A stretch of DNA of 40,512 nt from Vulcanimicrobiota bacterium. Lineage in GTDB: Bacteria > Vulcanimicrobiota > Vulcanimicrobiia > Vulcanimicrobiales > Vulcanimicrobiaceae. Where the stretch lies: positions 1 to 40,512 of the forward strand of contig JAAXMC010000132.1 in the NCBI GenBank assembly GCA_013036315.1, in the 5' to 3' direction. Position 1 is the first letter of the stretch; each line of letters starts with the position of its first letter. Below, in pieces: positions 31,879 through 39,900 of the stretch. Under the pieces are notes generated by a model that saw only the letters and a program-made list of their open reading frames with translations, was not told the DNA's origin and searched no databases. The position numbers were made by a program, and so were the translations under genes.

Positions 31879-32350
31879 TGCCTTTGCGGATGCGCAGCCC
31901 TCTCCCATCGCTGGAGGGGGTGCGGAGTGGGTTAACGGCGAGCCGAAACCCGAGGAGCTGCGCGGCTTACCGGTGCTCGTGCACTTTTGGTCCATCACCT
32001 GTCATCTCTGCCACAACGCCGCGGACCAACTGAAGATCTGGCGCGAGCGCTTCGGTAAGGAAGGCATGGTCTTCATCGCCGTTCATCAGCCGCGCTCGGA
32101 AGCCGAACTCGACGTCGACGCCGTCCGCAAGGACGCGCTCGAAGAGATGGGTTTCACGCAGCCGTGCGCGATCGATAACGACCATACGATCGTCGAGCGG
32201 TTTCAAAATCAATTCGTTCCTTCATACTATGTCTTCAACCGCCGGCACGAGCTGCGCCACTTTCAGGCGGGCGACAAGGGGCACGATCGCTTGGAAGCGG
32301 CGATCGAGCGTGCGATCAGCGAACCGGCCGAGGACGAAGTCCTGCAATAA
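31784..32350 (+). CDS. TlpA-like thioredoxin-domain protein, start unresolved
   Basis: The recognisable domain runs from about base 31925 (EWVNGEPKPEELRG) to 32350. It shows LPVLVHFWSITCHLCHNAADQL with the redox motif CHLC, then FIAVHQPRSEAELD and a cis-Pro loop FVPSYYVFNRRHELRHFQAG, as in TlpA/ResA-type proteins. No signal peptide is visible, so a cytoplasmic partner of the peroxiredoxin is likely. The start is a problem. The only in-frame ATG/GTG/TTG that keeps the whole domain is TTG 31784, deep inside the peroxiredoxin gene; the next, GTG 31973, cuts off the first strand. A good GGAGG lies at 31913-31917 inside a hairpin, and ATG 31890 is one frame off. A frameshift, a G-run indel or a rare start could explain it. 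Confidence 0.65.
   Translation: MKKRFACCRPCKPAACARPSGSPAKLCCKKSSAFADAQPSPIAGGGAEWVNGEPKPEELRGLPVLVHFWSITCHLCHNAADQLKIWRERFGKEGMVFIAVHQPRSEAELDVDAVRKDALEEMGFTQPCAIDNDHTIVERFQNQFVPSYYVFNRRHELRHFQAGDKGHDRLEAAIERAISEPAEDEVLQ
31898..31920 (+). promoter_or_regulatory. Hairpin that encloses a Shine-Dalgarno-like GGAGG
   Basis: CCCTCTCC (31898-31905) pairs with GGAGGGGG (31913-31920; one T-G pair) around a 7-nt loop. The ribosome-site-like purine run is fully inside the 3' arm, 20 nt after the peroxiredoxin stop. Confidence 0.45.
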
Positions 32351-32364
32351 TATAAAGCGGCGGA

Positions 32365-33969
32365 ATGAGCATCGCCGCGCTGGCGGTCATTGCCGTTGCG
32401 ATTCTCGTCCTGGTCGCGCTTGCCAAACGGATCGGCGTGGCCTATCCGATCGTGCTCGTGCTGGGCGGAATCATCCTGGGCTTCATTCCGGGCATACCGC
32501 GCGCAGAGCTGCGCCCCGACCTCGTCTTCTTGGTCTTTCTGCCGCCGCTGCTGTATTGGGAGAGCGTCACCGCGCCGACCAGCGGCTTCAAGGAGGGAGC
32601 CGCGTGGATCTTCCAACTTGCGTTTGGGCTGGTTATCGCGACGACGGTGGCGGTCGCGTTTGTGGCCCACAAGGTCGATCCGGCCATGGGCTGGCCGGCC
32701 GCGCTCGTGCTCGGCGCGATCGTTTCCTCAACCGACGAAGTCGCGTTTGCAAGCATCGCCGATAAACTGCGCGTCCCTCGCCACCTGATCGCGACGATCG
32801 AGGGCGAAAGTCTGATCAACGACGCGACCTCGCTCATCATCTATGCCGTTGCAATCGGCGCGGTCCTCGGACAGGTGTTTACCATCGGCCAAGCCTTCGA
32901 ACAGCTCGTTATTTCCGTCGTGGCCGCAATTGCGATCGGGCTGATCGCCGGCGGCCTCATCGTCACGGCGTGGCACTTCACGCGCGACGATGAACTGCAG
33001 CCGATCATTTCACTCATGGCGCCCTACCTCGCATATTTGCCGGCGTATCATTTTAAGGTTTCCGGCGTGCTGGCGGTTGTTGTAACAGGCATCTTCGTCA
33101 GCCGGTTTACTCCGCGCGTCTTGACGCCGCGCGCGCGCCAGCGTGCGACCGGGTTTTGGGTAACGATCGTCTTCGTCGTCAACGCCTTCATCTTCGTGCT
33201 CGTCGGGATGCAGTTTCATCCGATTCTTACCGAGAGTCTCTCGCGTTACTCGGCTGCGCATTTGGTCTGGCTCGCGCTTGCGATCTGCGCTACGGTCATC
33301 ATCGTGCGGCTTCTCTGGGTTTTCGGCCAGGCGCTGATTCCGTTTACGAACGAACCCGAGCACGAGCGCGGAAAAGCGGACTGGGCGCATGTGAGCGTTC
33401 TTGCCTGGACGGGCATGCGCGGCGGCATTTCGCTTGCGGCCGCGTTGGCGCTGCCGCTGATGATCGGCGCGGGCCGGTTTCCGCAGCGCAGCCTGATCAT
33501 TTTCCTGACTTCTGCCGTGCTGCTCGCGACACTGGTGGGGCAAGGCGGAACGTTGCCCTGGCTGCTGCGGTTGCTGCGGATCCGCGAAGACGATCAGGAC
33601 GAGCGCGAAGAGCGTCTGGCGCTTTCGCGCATCGCCCGCGTTGCCCTGATCCGGCTGGCAGCGCTCCGAAAGGAACGGAGAGTTCCGCCTCCGATCCTCG
33701 CGGCGCTGCAGCGACACCATCGTTCGAGGTGGCGTGAATTCGCGGATGCGAAGGAAGGCGAGGAATACCGCAACCGCGTCACGTCGCAGTACCGTATGAT
33801 CGAACGCGAGCTCTTAGGCGTTCAGCGCGAAGAACTGATCCGTTTGCGCGACCGCGGAAAGATCGACAACACCGTCATGCGCCGCATTACGGCGCTGCTC
33901 GACCTCGAAGATGAAGAGGTCAGTCTGCTCAGCACCACCGGCCACACCGATATCGATCCCGAAAAGTAG
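32365..33969 (+). CDS. CPA1-family Na+/H+ antiporter
   Basis: A membrane antiporter of 534 residues with about twelve helices (1-410) and a helical cytoplasmic tail (about 410-534) rich in Arg and Glu. Family marks are LVFLVFLPPLLYWES, EGESLINDATSLIIY and WTGMRGGISLAAALALP. The ion-site motif at residues 121-127 reads SSTDEVA where relatives mostly have SPTD-P/A-VA; the transport Asp (residue 124) is kept but the Pro is lost and a Glu is added after it. It probably exchanges Na+ or K+ for protons. The start is ATG 32365, 14 nt after the thioredoxin-like stop. Its stop touches that of the convergent cupin gene with no base between. Confidence 0.9.
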   Translation: MSIAALAVIAVAILVLVALAKRIGVAYPIVLVLGGIILGFIPGIPRAELRPDLVFLVFLPPLLYWESVTAPTSGFKEGAAWIFQLAFGLVIATTVAVAFVAHKVDPAMGWPAALVLGAIVSSTDEVAFASIADKLRVPRHLIATIEGESLINDATSLIIYAVAIGAVLGQVFTIGQAFEQLVISVVAAIAIGLIAGGLIVTAWHFTRDDELQPIISLMAPYLAYLPAYHFKVSGVLAVVVTGIFVSRFTPRVLTPRARQRATGFWVTIVFVVNAFIFVLVGMQFHPILTESLSRYSAAHLVWLALAICATVIIVRLLWVFGQALIPFTNEPEHERGKADWAHVSVLAWTGMRGGISLAAALALPLMIGAGRFPQRSLIIFLTSAVLLATLVGQGGTLPWLLRLLRIREDDQDEREERLALSRIARVALIRLAALRKERRVPPPILAALQRHHRSRWREFADAKEGEEYRNRVTSQYRMIERELLGVQREELIRLRDRGKIDNTVMRRITALLDLEDEEVSLLSTTGHTDIDPEK

Positions 33970-34449
33970 TTACTCCTCACCGTCAAAATAGTCAAGCGGT
34001 TCGGAGCGCATGACTCTGCGCTCGGGTGAGCGGACGATCCATTTGTTGCTGTCGGGATAATGCGAGGACTCGCCGATCGGATTGTCGGCGACAACGTAGA
34101 CCACCAGATCGTCGGTTCCGTCGTTGATCAGCTGATGCGGTTGTCCGGGTTCGAAGATGAAGGCGTCGCCTTCAACGATCGGCGTCGTTCCGTCCTCGTG
34201 ACGCACCGCGCCCTTGCCCGAGATGACGTGGTAAAACTCCCACTGCATGCTGTGCGAGTGGTACGGATAGGGAGGTTTGCCGGGTGAAATGCGTGCGATC
34301 TCGATATCAAAAGGATGGCGTTCGCGCAGATCCGTCGATTGCGGCTTGCGGCCAAGTGCTTCGGAGACCTGAATCCCCGAGCCGGTGAACGTGCCCTTTG
34401 GAGACGCCCATTTCAGCTCTTCCAGATTTTTCGTATTGACTTTGCGCAT
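33970..34449 (-). CDS. Cupin-domain protein
   Basis: A 159-residue protein from ATG 34449; an in-frame ATG at 34491 would add 14 residues that overlap the VOC remnant. A single cupin fold is visible: PYPYHSHSMQWEFYHVISGKGAVRHEDG (first motif with two His and the Glu/Tyr region), then EGDAFIFEPGQPHQLIND (second motif with His). The metal ligands are therefore present and it may bind a small organic molecule or act as an isomerase or sensor. The reaction is unknown. The gene is transcribed against the antiporter and its stop abuts it. Confidence 0.82.
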   Translation of the reverse strand: MRKVNTKNLEELKWASPKGTFTGSGIQVSEALGRKPQSTDLRERHPFDIEIARISPGKPPYPYHSHSMQWEFYHVISGKGAVRHEDGTTPIVEGDAFIFEPGQPHQLINDGTDDLVVYVVADNPIGESSHYPDSNKWIVRSPERRVMRSEPLDYFDGEE

Positions 34450-34463
34450 GGCGCAGAGTTCGT

Positions 34464-34569
34464 AATGGGGTATAATCGAGCCTATGTACACGTTGCCGGT
34501 GGGCTCAAAGTTGCTTGGTTTAAGGATCCGGATGGAAACATTCTAAGTCTATATAGGACGATCGCATGA
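34464..34569 (+). pseudogene. C-terminal remnant of a VOC/glyoxalase-type gene
   Basis: A short frame from ATG 34464 encodes 34 residues ending VAWFKDPDGNILSLYRTIA. The phrase VAWFKDPDGNILSL is the standard C-terminal strand and turn of VOC-superfamily proteins, but nothing upstream in any frame supplies the rest of the domain. The stop overlaps the next start as ATGA, so the lost gene was once the first of this operon. A TATAAT (34471-34476) lies inside it and may now drive the downstream genes. Confidence 0.6.
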
Positions 34570-34961
34570 AAATTGTATTTGTTGCCGCACGACTTCTGCT
34601 GGGTCTCATATTTTTGGTCATCGGGCTCAACGGGTTTCACCCGTTCATTCCAGCTCCGCCGCCGCCGGGCATCGCCCTCCAATGGCTAACACCGATGATC
34701 ACGTCACACTACATTTGGTTTACGTCCGGCGTCCAGGTTATCACGGGAATCATGCTGTTAACGAACCGGTTCGTTCCCTTGGCGATCGTGACGTTGGCTG
34801 CGGTCCTGGCAAATATCTTGGCCTATCACCTCACGATGCAGATTGCCACGATTCCGCTGGCACTGTTCACAGTGCTGTTGTGGTTTGTTGTTGCGTGGCC
34901 GCTGCGCGCGCAGTTTGCGCCGCTGTTCGTTAGAAACGCTTCCACCGGCGATCGGGTGTAG
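34566..34961 (+). CDS. DoxX-like small membrane protein
   Basis: A 131-residue protein with four predicted helices. The opening MKIVFVAARLLLGLIFLVIGLNGFHPFIPAPPPPG and the later WFTSGVQVITGIMLLTN match DoxX-type membrane proteins, which are widespread, of unclear biochemical role, and sometimes tied to oxidative stress or thiosulfate oxidation. It starts with an ATGA overlap with the VOC remnant and lies 2 nt before a PhnB-like gene, so the two are cotranscribed. Confidence 0.8.
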   Translation: MKIVFVAARLLLGLIFLVIGLNGFHPFIPAPPPPGIALQWLTPMITSHYIWFTSGVQVITGIMLLTNRFVPLAIVTLAAVLANILAYHLTMQIATIPLALFTVLLWFVVAWPLRAQFAPLFVRNASTGDRV

Positions 34962-34963
34962 GG

Positions 34964-35443
34964 ATGCAAAAAATCGTTCCCTTCTTGTGGTTTAACGACA
35001 AAGCCGAGGAAGCTGCTAATTTCTACGTTTCGATTTTCAAGAATTCAAAGATCGACAACGTCAGCCGGTATACGGATGCGGGGCCGGGCCCGAGCGGCGC
35101 CGTAATGGTCGTGGAGTTTCAACTCGAAGGGCAAGCTTTTAAAGCGCTCAACGGCTTTCAACCTGCATCGATAACCGGTATGCCGCCGATCGCGTTGTTC
35201 GTAGACTGCGAGAATCAGGCCGAAGTGGATGCACTGTGGGACAAGCTCTCGCAAGGCGGCGAAAAAATGCAATGCGGCTGGCTGCGCGATAAGTACGGCT
35301 TTTCATGGAACATCGTGCCCGCCGGCTTAAGCGACGTATTGGGCGGCCCCGATCCGGTGAAGGCGCAACGGGCCATGCAGGCGATGCTGCAAATGGAAAA
35401 ACTCGACATCGACGCTTTGCGACGAGCGTACGAAGGGCAATAG
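34964..35443 (+). CDS. PhnB-like VOC-superfamily protein
   Basis: A 159-residue protein starting at ATG 34964. It has the 3-dmu-9_3-mt/PhnB fold: QKIVPFLWFNDKAEEAANFYVSIF, then GAVMVVEFQLEGQAFKALNGF, then PIALFVDCENQAEVDALWDKLSQGG and the closing CGWLRDKYGFSWNIVP. The C-terminal helix (PVKAQRAMQAMLQMEKLDIDAL) is typical of this group. The substrate is unknown; the metal-ligand positions of glyoxalase are not obvious. It forms a pair with the DoxX-like gene, an order common in proteobacteria and actinobacteria. Confidence 0.87.
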   Translation: MQKIVPFLWFNDKAEEAANFYVSIFKNSKIDNVSRYTDAGPGPSGAVMVVEFQLEGQAFKALNGFQPASITGMPPIALFVDCENQAEVDALWDKLSQGGEKMQCGWLRDKYGFSWNIVPAGLSDVLGGPDPVKAQRAMQAMLQMEKLDIDALRRAYEGQ

Positions 35444-35445
35444 CG

Positions 35446-36102
35446 CTACAGCATTCTTCCAATGCTCACCGCAAGTCCATCGCTCGTGACGGTTACGGCG
35501 CCGTTTTCGTCCGTGCGAAAGACTCGCGCCCCTGATCGTTGCAGCGTGTCAATCGTTTGCGGCGACGGGTGGCCGAACAGGTTATGGCGGCCGACGGAGA
35601 TGATTGCGTAGCCTGGATGCACTGCGCTGATGAAGGCGCGCGTCGAACTGTAGGCGGAGCCGTGATGGCCCACCTTGAGCACATCCGCGTGCAAATCGAT
35701 TCCGTCGGCCAGAAAGCGGCTCTCGGCCTCGGCGCCGGCGTCGCCGGTAAAGAGCATTCGGAAGCGGCCGTACTGCAAGATGAAGGCCAGCGAGTTGTTG
35801 TTGATGTCGTTGCGCGTGTGAGCTAGCAGCGGCAACGACGGTCCGATGAACGTCAGCGTTACGCCGTCGTTCGTGCGCCACACCATCCCGGCTCGCGGAT
35901 AAACGATCGGCGTGCGGGCGGTCCTTGCAACCTGCAGCGCATCGTTGTAGGCAAAGCCGGCATAACGCTGGCCACTGTCGGCGAATTCGCTCGTCGCGAA
36001 AGCGCGGAGTACGGGCGCGACGCCGCCGGCATGATCGCCATGCGGTTCCTGCTCACACGCAAGCCAGATGTTCGCCGGGTTGCATGTGGGTCGGTCGCGC
36101 AT
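35446..36102 (-). CDS. ComEC-type metallo-hydrolase fragment (5'-truncated)
   Basis: A 218-residue frame from ATG 36102. Residues from about 20 onward are the second half of a ComEC/competence-type metallo-beta-lactamase domain: PHGDHAGGVAPVL, then DINNNSLAFILQYGRFRMLFTGDAG, DVLKVGHHGSAYSS, RHNLFGHPSPQTIDTL and the final VFRTDENGAVTV. The first strands of the domain, including the usual 'DVGQGD' start, are missing and the first 20 residues (MRDRPTCNPANIWLACEQE) do not resemble the family, so the 5' end was replaced or lost. The metal-binding HxHxDH is reduced to PHGDH. It may be expressed but is probably a pseudogene. Confidence 0.7.
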   Translation of the reverse strand: MRDRPTCNPANIWLACEQEPHGDHAGGVAPVLRAFATSEFADSGQRYAGFAYNDALQVARTARTPIVYPRAGMVWRTNDGVTLTFIGPSLPLLAHTRNDINNNSLAFILQYGRFRMLFTGDAGAEAESRFLADGIDLHADVLKVGHHGSAYSSTRAFISAVHPGYAIISVGRHNLFGHPSPQTIDTLQRSGARVFRTDENGAVTVTSDGLAVSIGRML

Positions 36103-36186
36103 CTTCCTTAATAAAGAAAGCCACGCGAGAGGGAACTCACTTGGATGCTTGCCATTTCCAGATGAAGCATTGGGCAGGAGCGCCTA

Positions 36187-36639
36187 TCATCTGCTAAATG
36201 CGTCGGATTCGACTGTAAAGCTCTGGACCTTGTATGAATCGTCTTGTTTGACAATTTGTATATATATTTGTCCGGTTGCCTTCTTAAAGCGAGCGTTCAA
36301 TAGAAACAGTGTGCTTTCAACACTTCGGAAAAATCCAACCGATTTCTCTCTGCTAGAACTTGCTACAACATAGTCCCGGAGTGGCCCAAGCTTGCGACGT
36401 CCAATCAAAAACAGCGCTCGCATGTTTTCCGGGGAAGAGTACCTATAGAAATCGCGCACCCGCTGCCGGTCAAGCACGGAAACGCTCCATGATGTAAAAA
36501 TGCTTCTTACGGCCCTGTCCATGTACGCAATGCTCTGGCGATCGGCGCCACTCGGCGCGGTATGAACGTAACAACTCGTCAGCGCTACAAATATAAAAAC
36601 AAGGGCTATACTTTGTAGGCTATTTCGGGATCCGGACAT
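36187..36639 (-). CDS. Small lipoprotein of unknown function
   Basis: A 150-residue protein starting at ATG 36639. A hydrophobic stretch (SIALVFIFVALTSC) ends in a lipobox with Cys23, so it is predicted to be lipidated and exported. The mature part has a helix-rich half (DRAVRSIFTSWSVSVLDRQRVRDFY) and a strand-rich end (TGQIYIQIVKQDDSYKVQSFTVES), a layout seen in small NTF2-like or DUF4019-like proteins, but similarity is too weak to claim. The DNA is A/T-richer than the rest of the window. It follows the small membrane protein and the RHS gene on the same strand. Confidence 0.6.
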   Translation of the reverse strand: MSGSRNSLQSIALVFIFVALTSCYVHTAPSGADRQSIAYMDRAVRSIFTSWSVSVLDRQRVRDFYRYSSPENMRALFLIGRRKLGPLRDYVVASSSREKSVGFFRSVESTLFLLNARFKKATGQIYIQIVKQDDSYKVQSFTVESDAFSR

Positions 36640-36724
36640 TTTTCAGTATAGCTTCCGGAGTTCTCTGTGCACATACATCCTCAGGCCATATCCAATTCAC
36701 GCGACATCCAGGCTGGCCCGCGCC

Positions 36725-36964
36725 TCATTTCGGCATGATTATTCGTCCACCAGAAGCGATAACGTAAAACGTGTATAGTCCCAAGCCGAACAAAAGGATC
36801 CCACAGATTGTTGCAACTAGGCCCAGCGAAAACCAGCGACTCCTAGCAAGGGCGGGGTTTGGTGGCAGTGCCAGATCACGACTGTACTTCATCATGAGCA
36901 GCCCGATTGCGGCTGAAGTGGGCCCACCGATAGTTAAGGAAACCCCAAATTGAATAGGCGTCAC
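36725..36964 (-). CDS. Two-helix membrane protein directly after the RHS gene
   Basis: A 79-residue protein from GTG 36964, which follows the RHS stop codon with no base between (TAAGTG), with GGAAATGC as possible ribosome site inside the RHS end. Two hydrophobic segments are visible: SLTIGGPTSAAIGLLMM and WFSLGLVATICGILLFGLGLYTFYVIA. The middle part is short and polar. Its location immediately behind a variable RHS tip is where immunity genes usually lie, which makes it a candidate immunity protein; nothing in the sequence proves it, and no family is recognised. Confidence 0.6.
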   Translation of the reverse strand: MTPIQFGVSLTIGGPTSAAIGLLMMKYSRDLALPPNPALARSRWFSLGLVATICGILLFGLGLYTFYVIASGGRIIMPK

Positions 36965-39900
36965 TTAGCATTTCCAGGGGACCGGCAGCTGCGGGCCAGC
37001 GTGGTTGCCAGGGGAGAACACGGCGCCCGGAGTGGTGAATCCGCCCCCGACATACTTTGGCGCCCCGACGGTTCCGTTATTTATGGGACCGCCTGTCTGA
37101 ACACCGAGCCCATAGCCACCCGTAATTCCCCAGTTGTTGGTCAGGAAGACGTCGTTGTTGCCGGTAAGCGACCAATCCGCCATTAGATAACCTGCGCCGG
37201 AGAATTCAAATGGTCCCCCCATGTTTGCACCTGCACCGCCGAAGGTTTGACCGCAGTTGGTAATTCCCCCATTCACCCCAGCGCCAAAGAGACCGGCTTG
37301 GAAGCCACCTCCGCCTTGGATCGCATTTGGAAGACCCCTGCGCGCATCATCACCCCACCCGAGTAACAATGATCCTATGGCATTCCAGACCGGATACAGG
37401 CTTGCGAACCCTGTGGGTTCGTAAGTGCATTCAATTCCTGAAGCGCCTCCACCTGAGCCGGGGCCACCGGAATAATACCCCCAAAGCGAGCAGTCGTCCG
37501 GGAGATTTGTCGTAGGATCAAAGCCAGACCGGTCCCTAAAATTCACGGAATTGTTGTTGTTGTACGTGTAGCTCGATTCGCTCATTGGATCAGCAATGTC
37601 ACCGGAATACGAATCCGGGGTTTCCCATGTTCCGAGTTGCGGATCGTACGCGCGTACGCCCTGAATGATGTTGAAATCATCTGCGATCCCATCGGGAGCG
37701 GGCATGCCGACTACTTGCCCGGTCCCTGCGCCCATCGAGGGCGTGACCCTCTGTGGATTTCCCCACCACATTCCGGAGGCCGGAGCCGTCATGCTGTTGC
37801 CGCGGCACGGTGAGGCGTTGATCGTAGCATAGCGTGTGCGAATATGGTAAGGATCCGCCGCCGCCGTCCCGTTCGCTCCGGTCGCATTATGGCAGAAGGC
37901 GACGTTCCCAGTGATATCGCGATCATATGAGGTCATACCGCTGTAGCGAGAATCAATAGGGAGAATCTCCGCGTCCGCGCCGATCTTGATGTCGTCGGCT
38001 TGGCTCGATGGATTGGTGCTGAAGAGCACCTGATCGCCGTCCCAATGCAAAGTATCCGATTGTACTTGCGAAAGCGAGGGCATCGATGAACCAAAAGCCG
38101 AGCCGATGGCCGCTGGATGGCCGTTGGGTCCCCACGTGTATGTGAGCAGAGCGTCTCCCGCGCCAACATATGACTCGCTCGTGAGATGATCATTTGCATC
38201 AAACGAGCGTGTCGTGCCCGATGGATCTTGCGTTAAGCGGCCGGCTTGATCGAATGTATAGCCACCCGTCCCGAGCGGAACGCCCATCAAGTCATCCCAA
38301 GATACTGTAATCGGATTCCCGTTTGAGTCGGTCGTATTGGCCAGAGCGACGCCGTTGGCGAACGAGTTGTTTGCCGTGCCGCTCGCTGCGAGCTCTCCGC
38401 GAGTGGTGTAGGTGAATGTAAGGGATGGCGGAACCCCCAGTGCTCCCCCAGTCTCTCCGTATCCAAGAATCATCCCTTCGGGATCATACTCAAACGTGGA
38501 GAAGCTGCCACCAGGCAGCGTCTTGCCGCTGAGTTGGCCGTTCTGGTAGGAAGCCGCGATCGTTCCCGAATTTGCGCCCGGACCTGATTCGGTCTGCTGC
38601 GAAAAGCGGCCGGCATTTGTGAACTGGAAGTGCTGGATCGTGGTGCCCACGCTTCCATTCGCGCTGTCCGTGATTGCCTGTGTTTGCATCGCGCCGTCGC
38701 CGCGGTACGAATACGAGAGGATGCCGGCTTGAGTGAAGCCACTGGAGGTCACGTCGACGCTGCTGCGCGCACCGTTTAGATAGTAATGATAGCTCACGGT
38801 TGCTGGCGAACTTAAACCTGCGCCGCTAGGATCTTGTGAAGCGGTGATTCGACCGCTAGGATCATAAGCCACCGTCTGTGTTCCAACGTTCGACCACGTT
38901 GCAGTAATGGGCCGCAGATCCGGATCGTATGTATATGCCTCGTTTGGCGTGCTGCCATCGCCGTAGGATATGCTGCTCACGTCGCCTGCCGCATCATACG
39001 TTGCCGAACCGCATTGACCGACCGCATTGCAGACCGATGTCAAGAGTCCGTAGGCGCTATTCGAGTCGTGGGTGAAGGAGCGCGTCGAGATCTGCCCGTT
39101 AACCACGCTGTATTGCGCAGTCGAACGACCCAGCGCGTCGAACGCCCAGCCTTTAATATCGCTAGCCTGCGTGTTAGCGATTTTCGGACTTCCCGGCGCC
39201 CAGCTCTGGAGCTGAGAGCCGCTAGGAAGGAACTGCTGGATCTTAAAGAGGTTGCCGTGAGCGGAGATAGTTTGCCCACGGAATGCAACCGTGCCCCCCT
39301 GCGACAGATCATAGATGTAACGCGTTATCCACGAATTCGTGTAGACGTCATGGGCTTGATCGTAAGGCAGAACGACTTCGACAAGGCGATCGGCACCATC
39401 ATAGAACTTGGTGGTCGTCGACGGCGCACCGGGAAGCGTAGGTGAGCCACCGCTATTATAGGTCCCGCCCCGGTAGTGCTGTTCCGAAATTTCGTTTCCG
39501 TCGGCGTCGTAAGCATATGCCGCGCCAGTATTCGTCGCGTGCTGATAGGCGGATTCGGACTTTGAAATCGTGCCGTCCGCGTTGTAGTACCGATAGGACG
39601 CGACTCCATCCGGGTCGGTTGCCGTCGACAGCCGGTTCAGTGAATCGTACGAGTAAGTCCAACTGGCCACCCCGTTGCCGAGCGATAGCACATTCCCGTA
39701 CGCGTCGAATTGAACCGTGTGCGAAGGCGTCACGTTCGTCCCGTCGTTCTCCGTGAACGAGCCGGAGGTCGCTGCCGTCGCGAGGCCGGCGTCTCCGGTT
39801 GCGCCGCTTGTGTCGTAGGTGACGTGTGTGTGGTAGCTCATGGGTGTGTAGACGTCGGCCAATTTGCCGTAGGGTTCCACCCCATCACTATAGTCATAGG

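Noticed and set aside
39014-39445. Plus-strand frames opposite the RHS gene
   Set aside because: Antisense to regular YD repeats, which naturally keep other frames open; no motif support.
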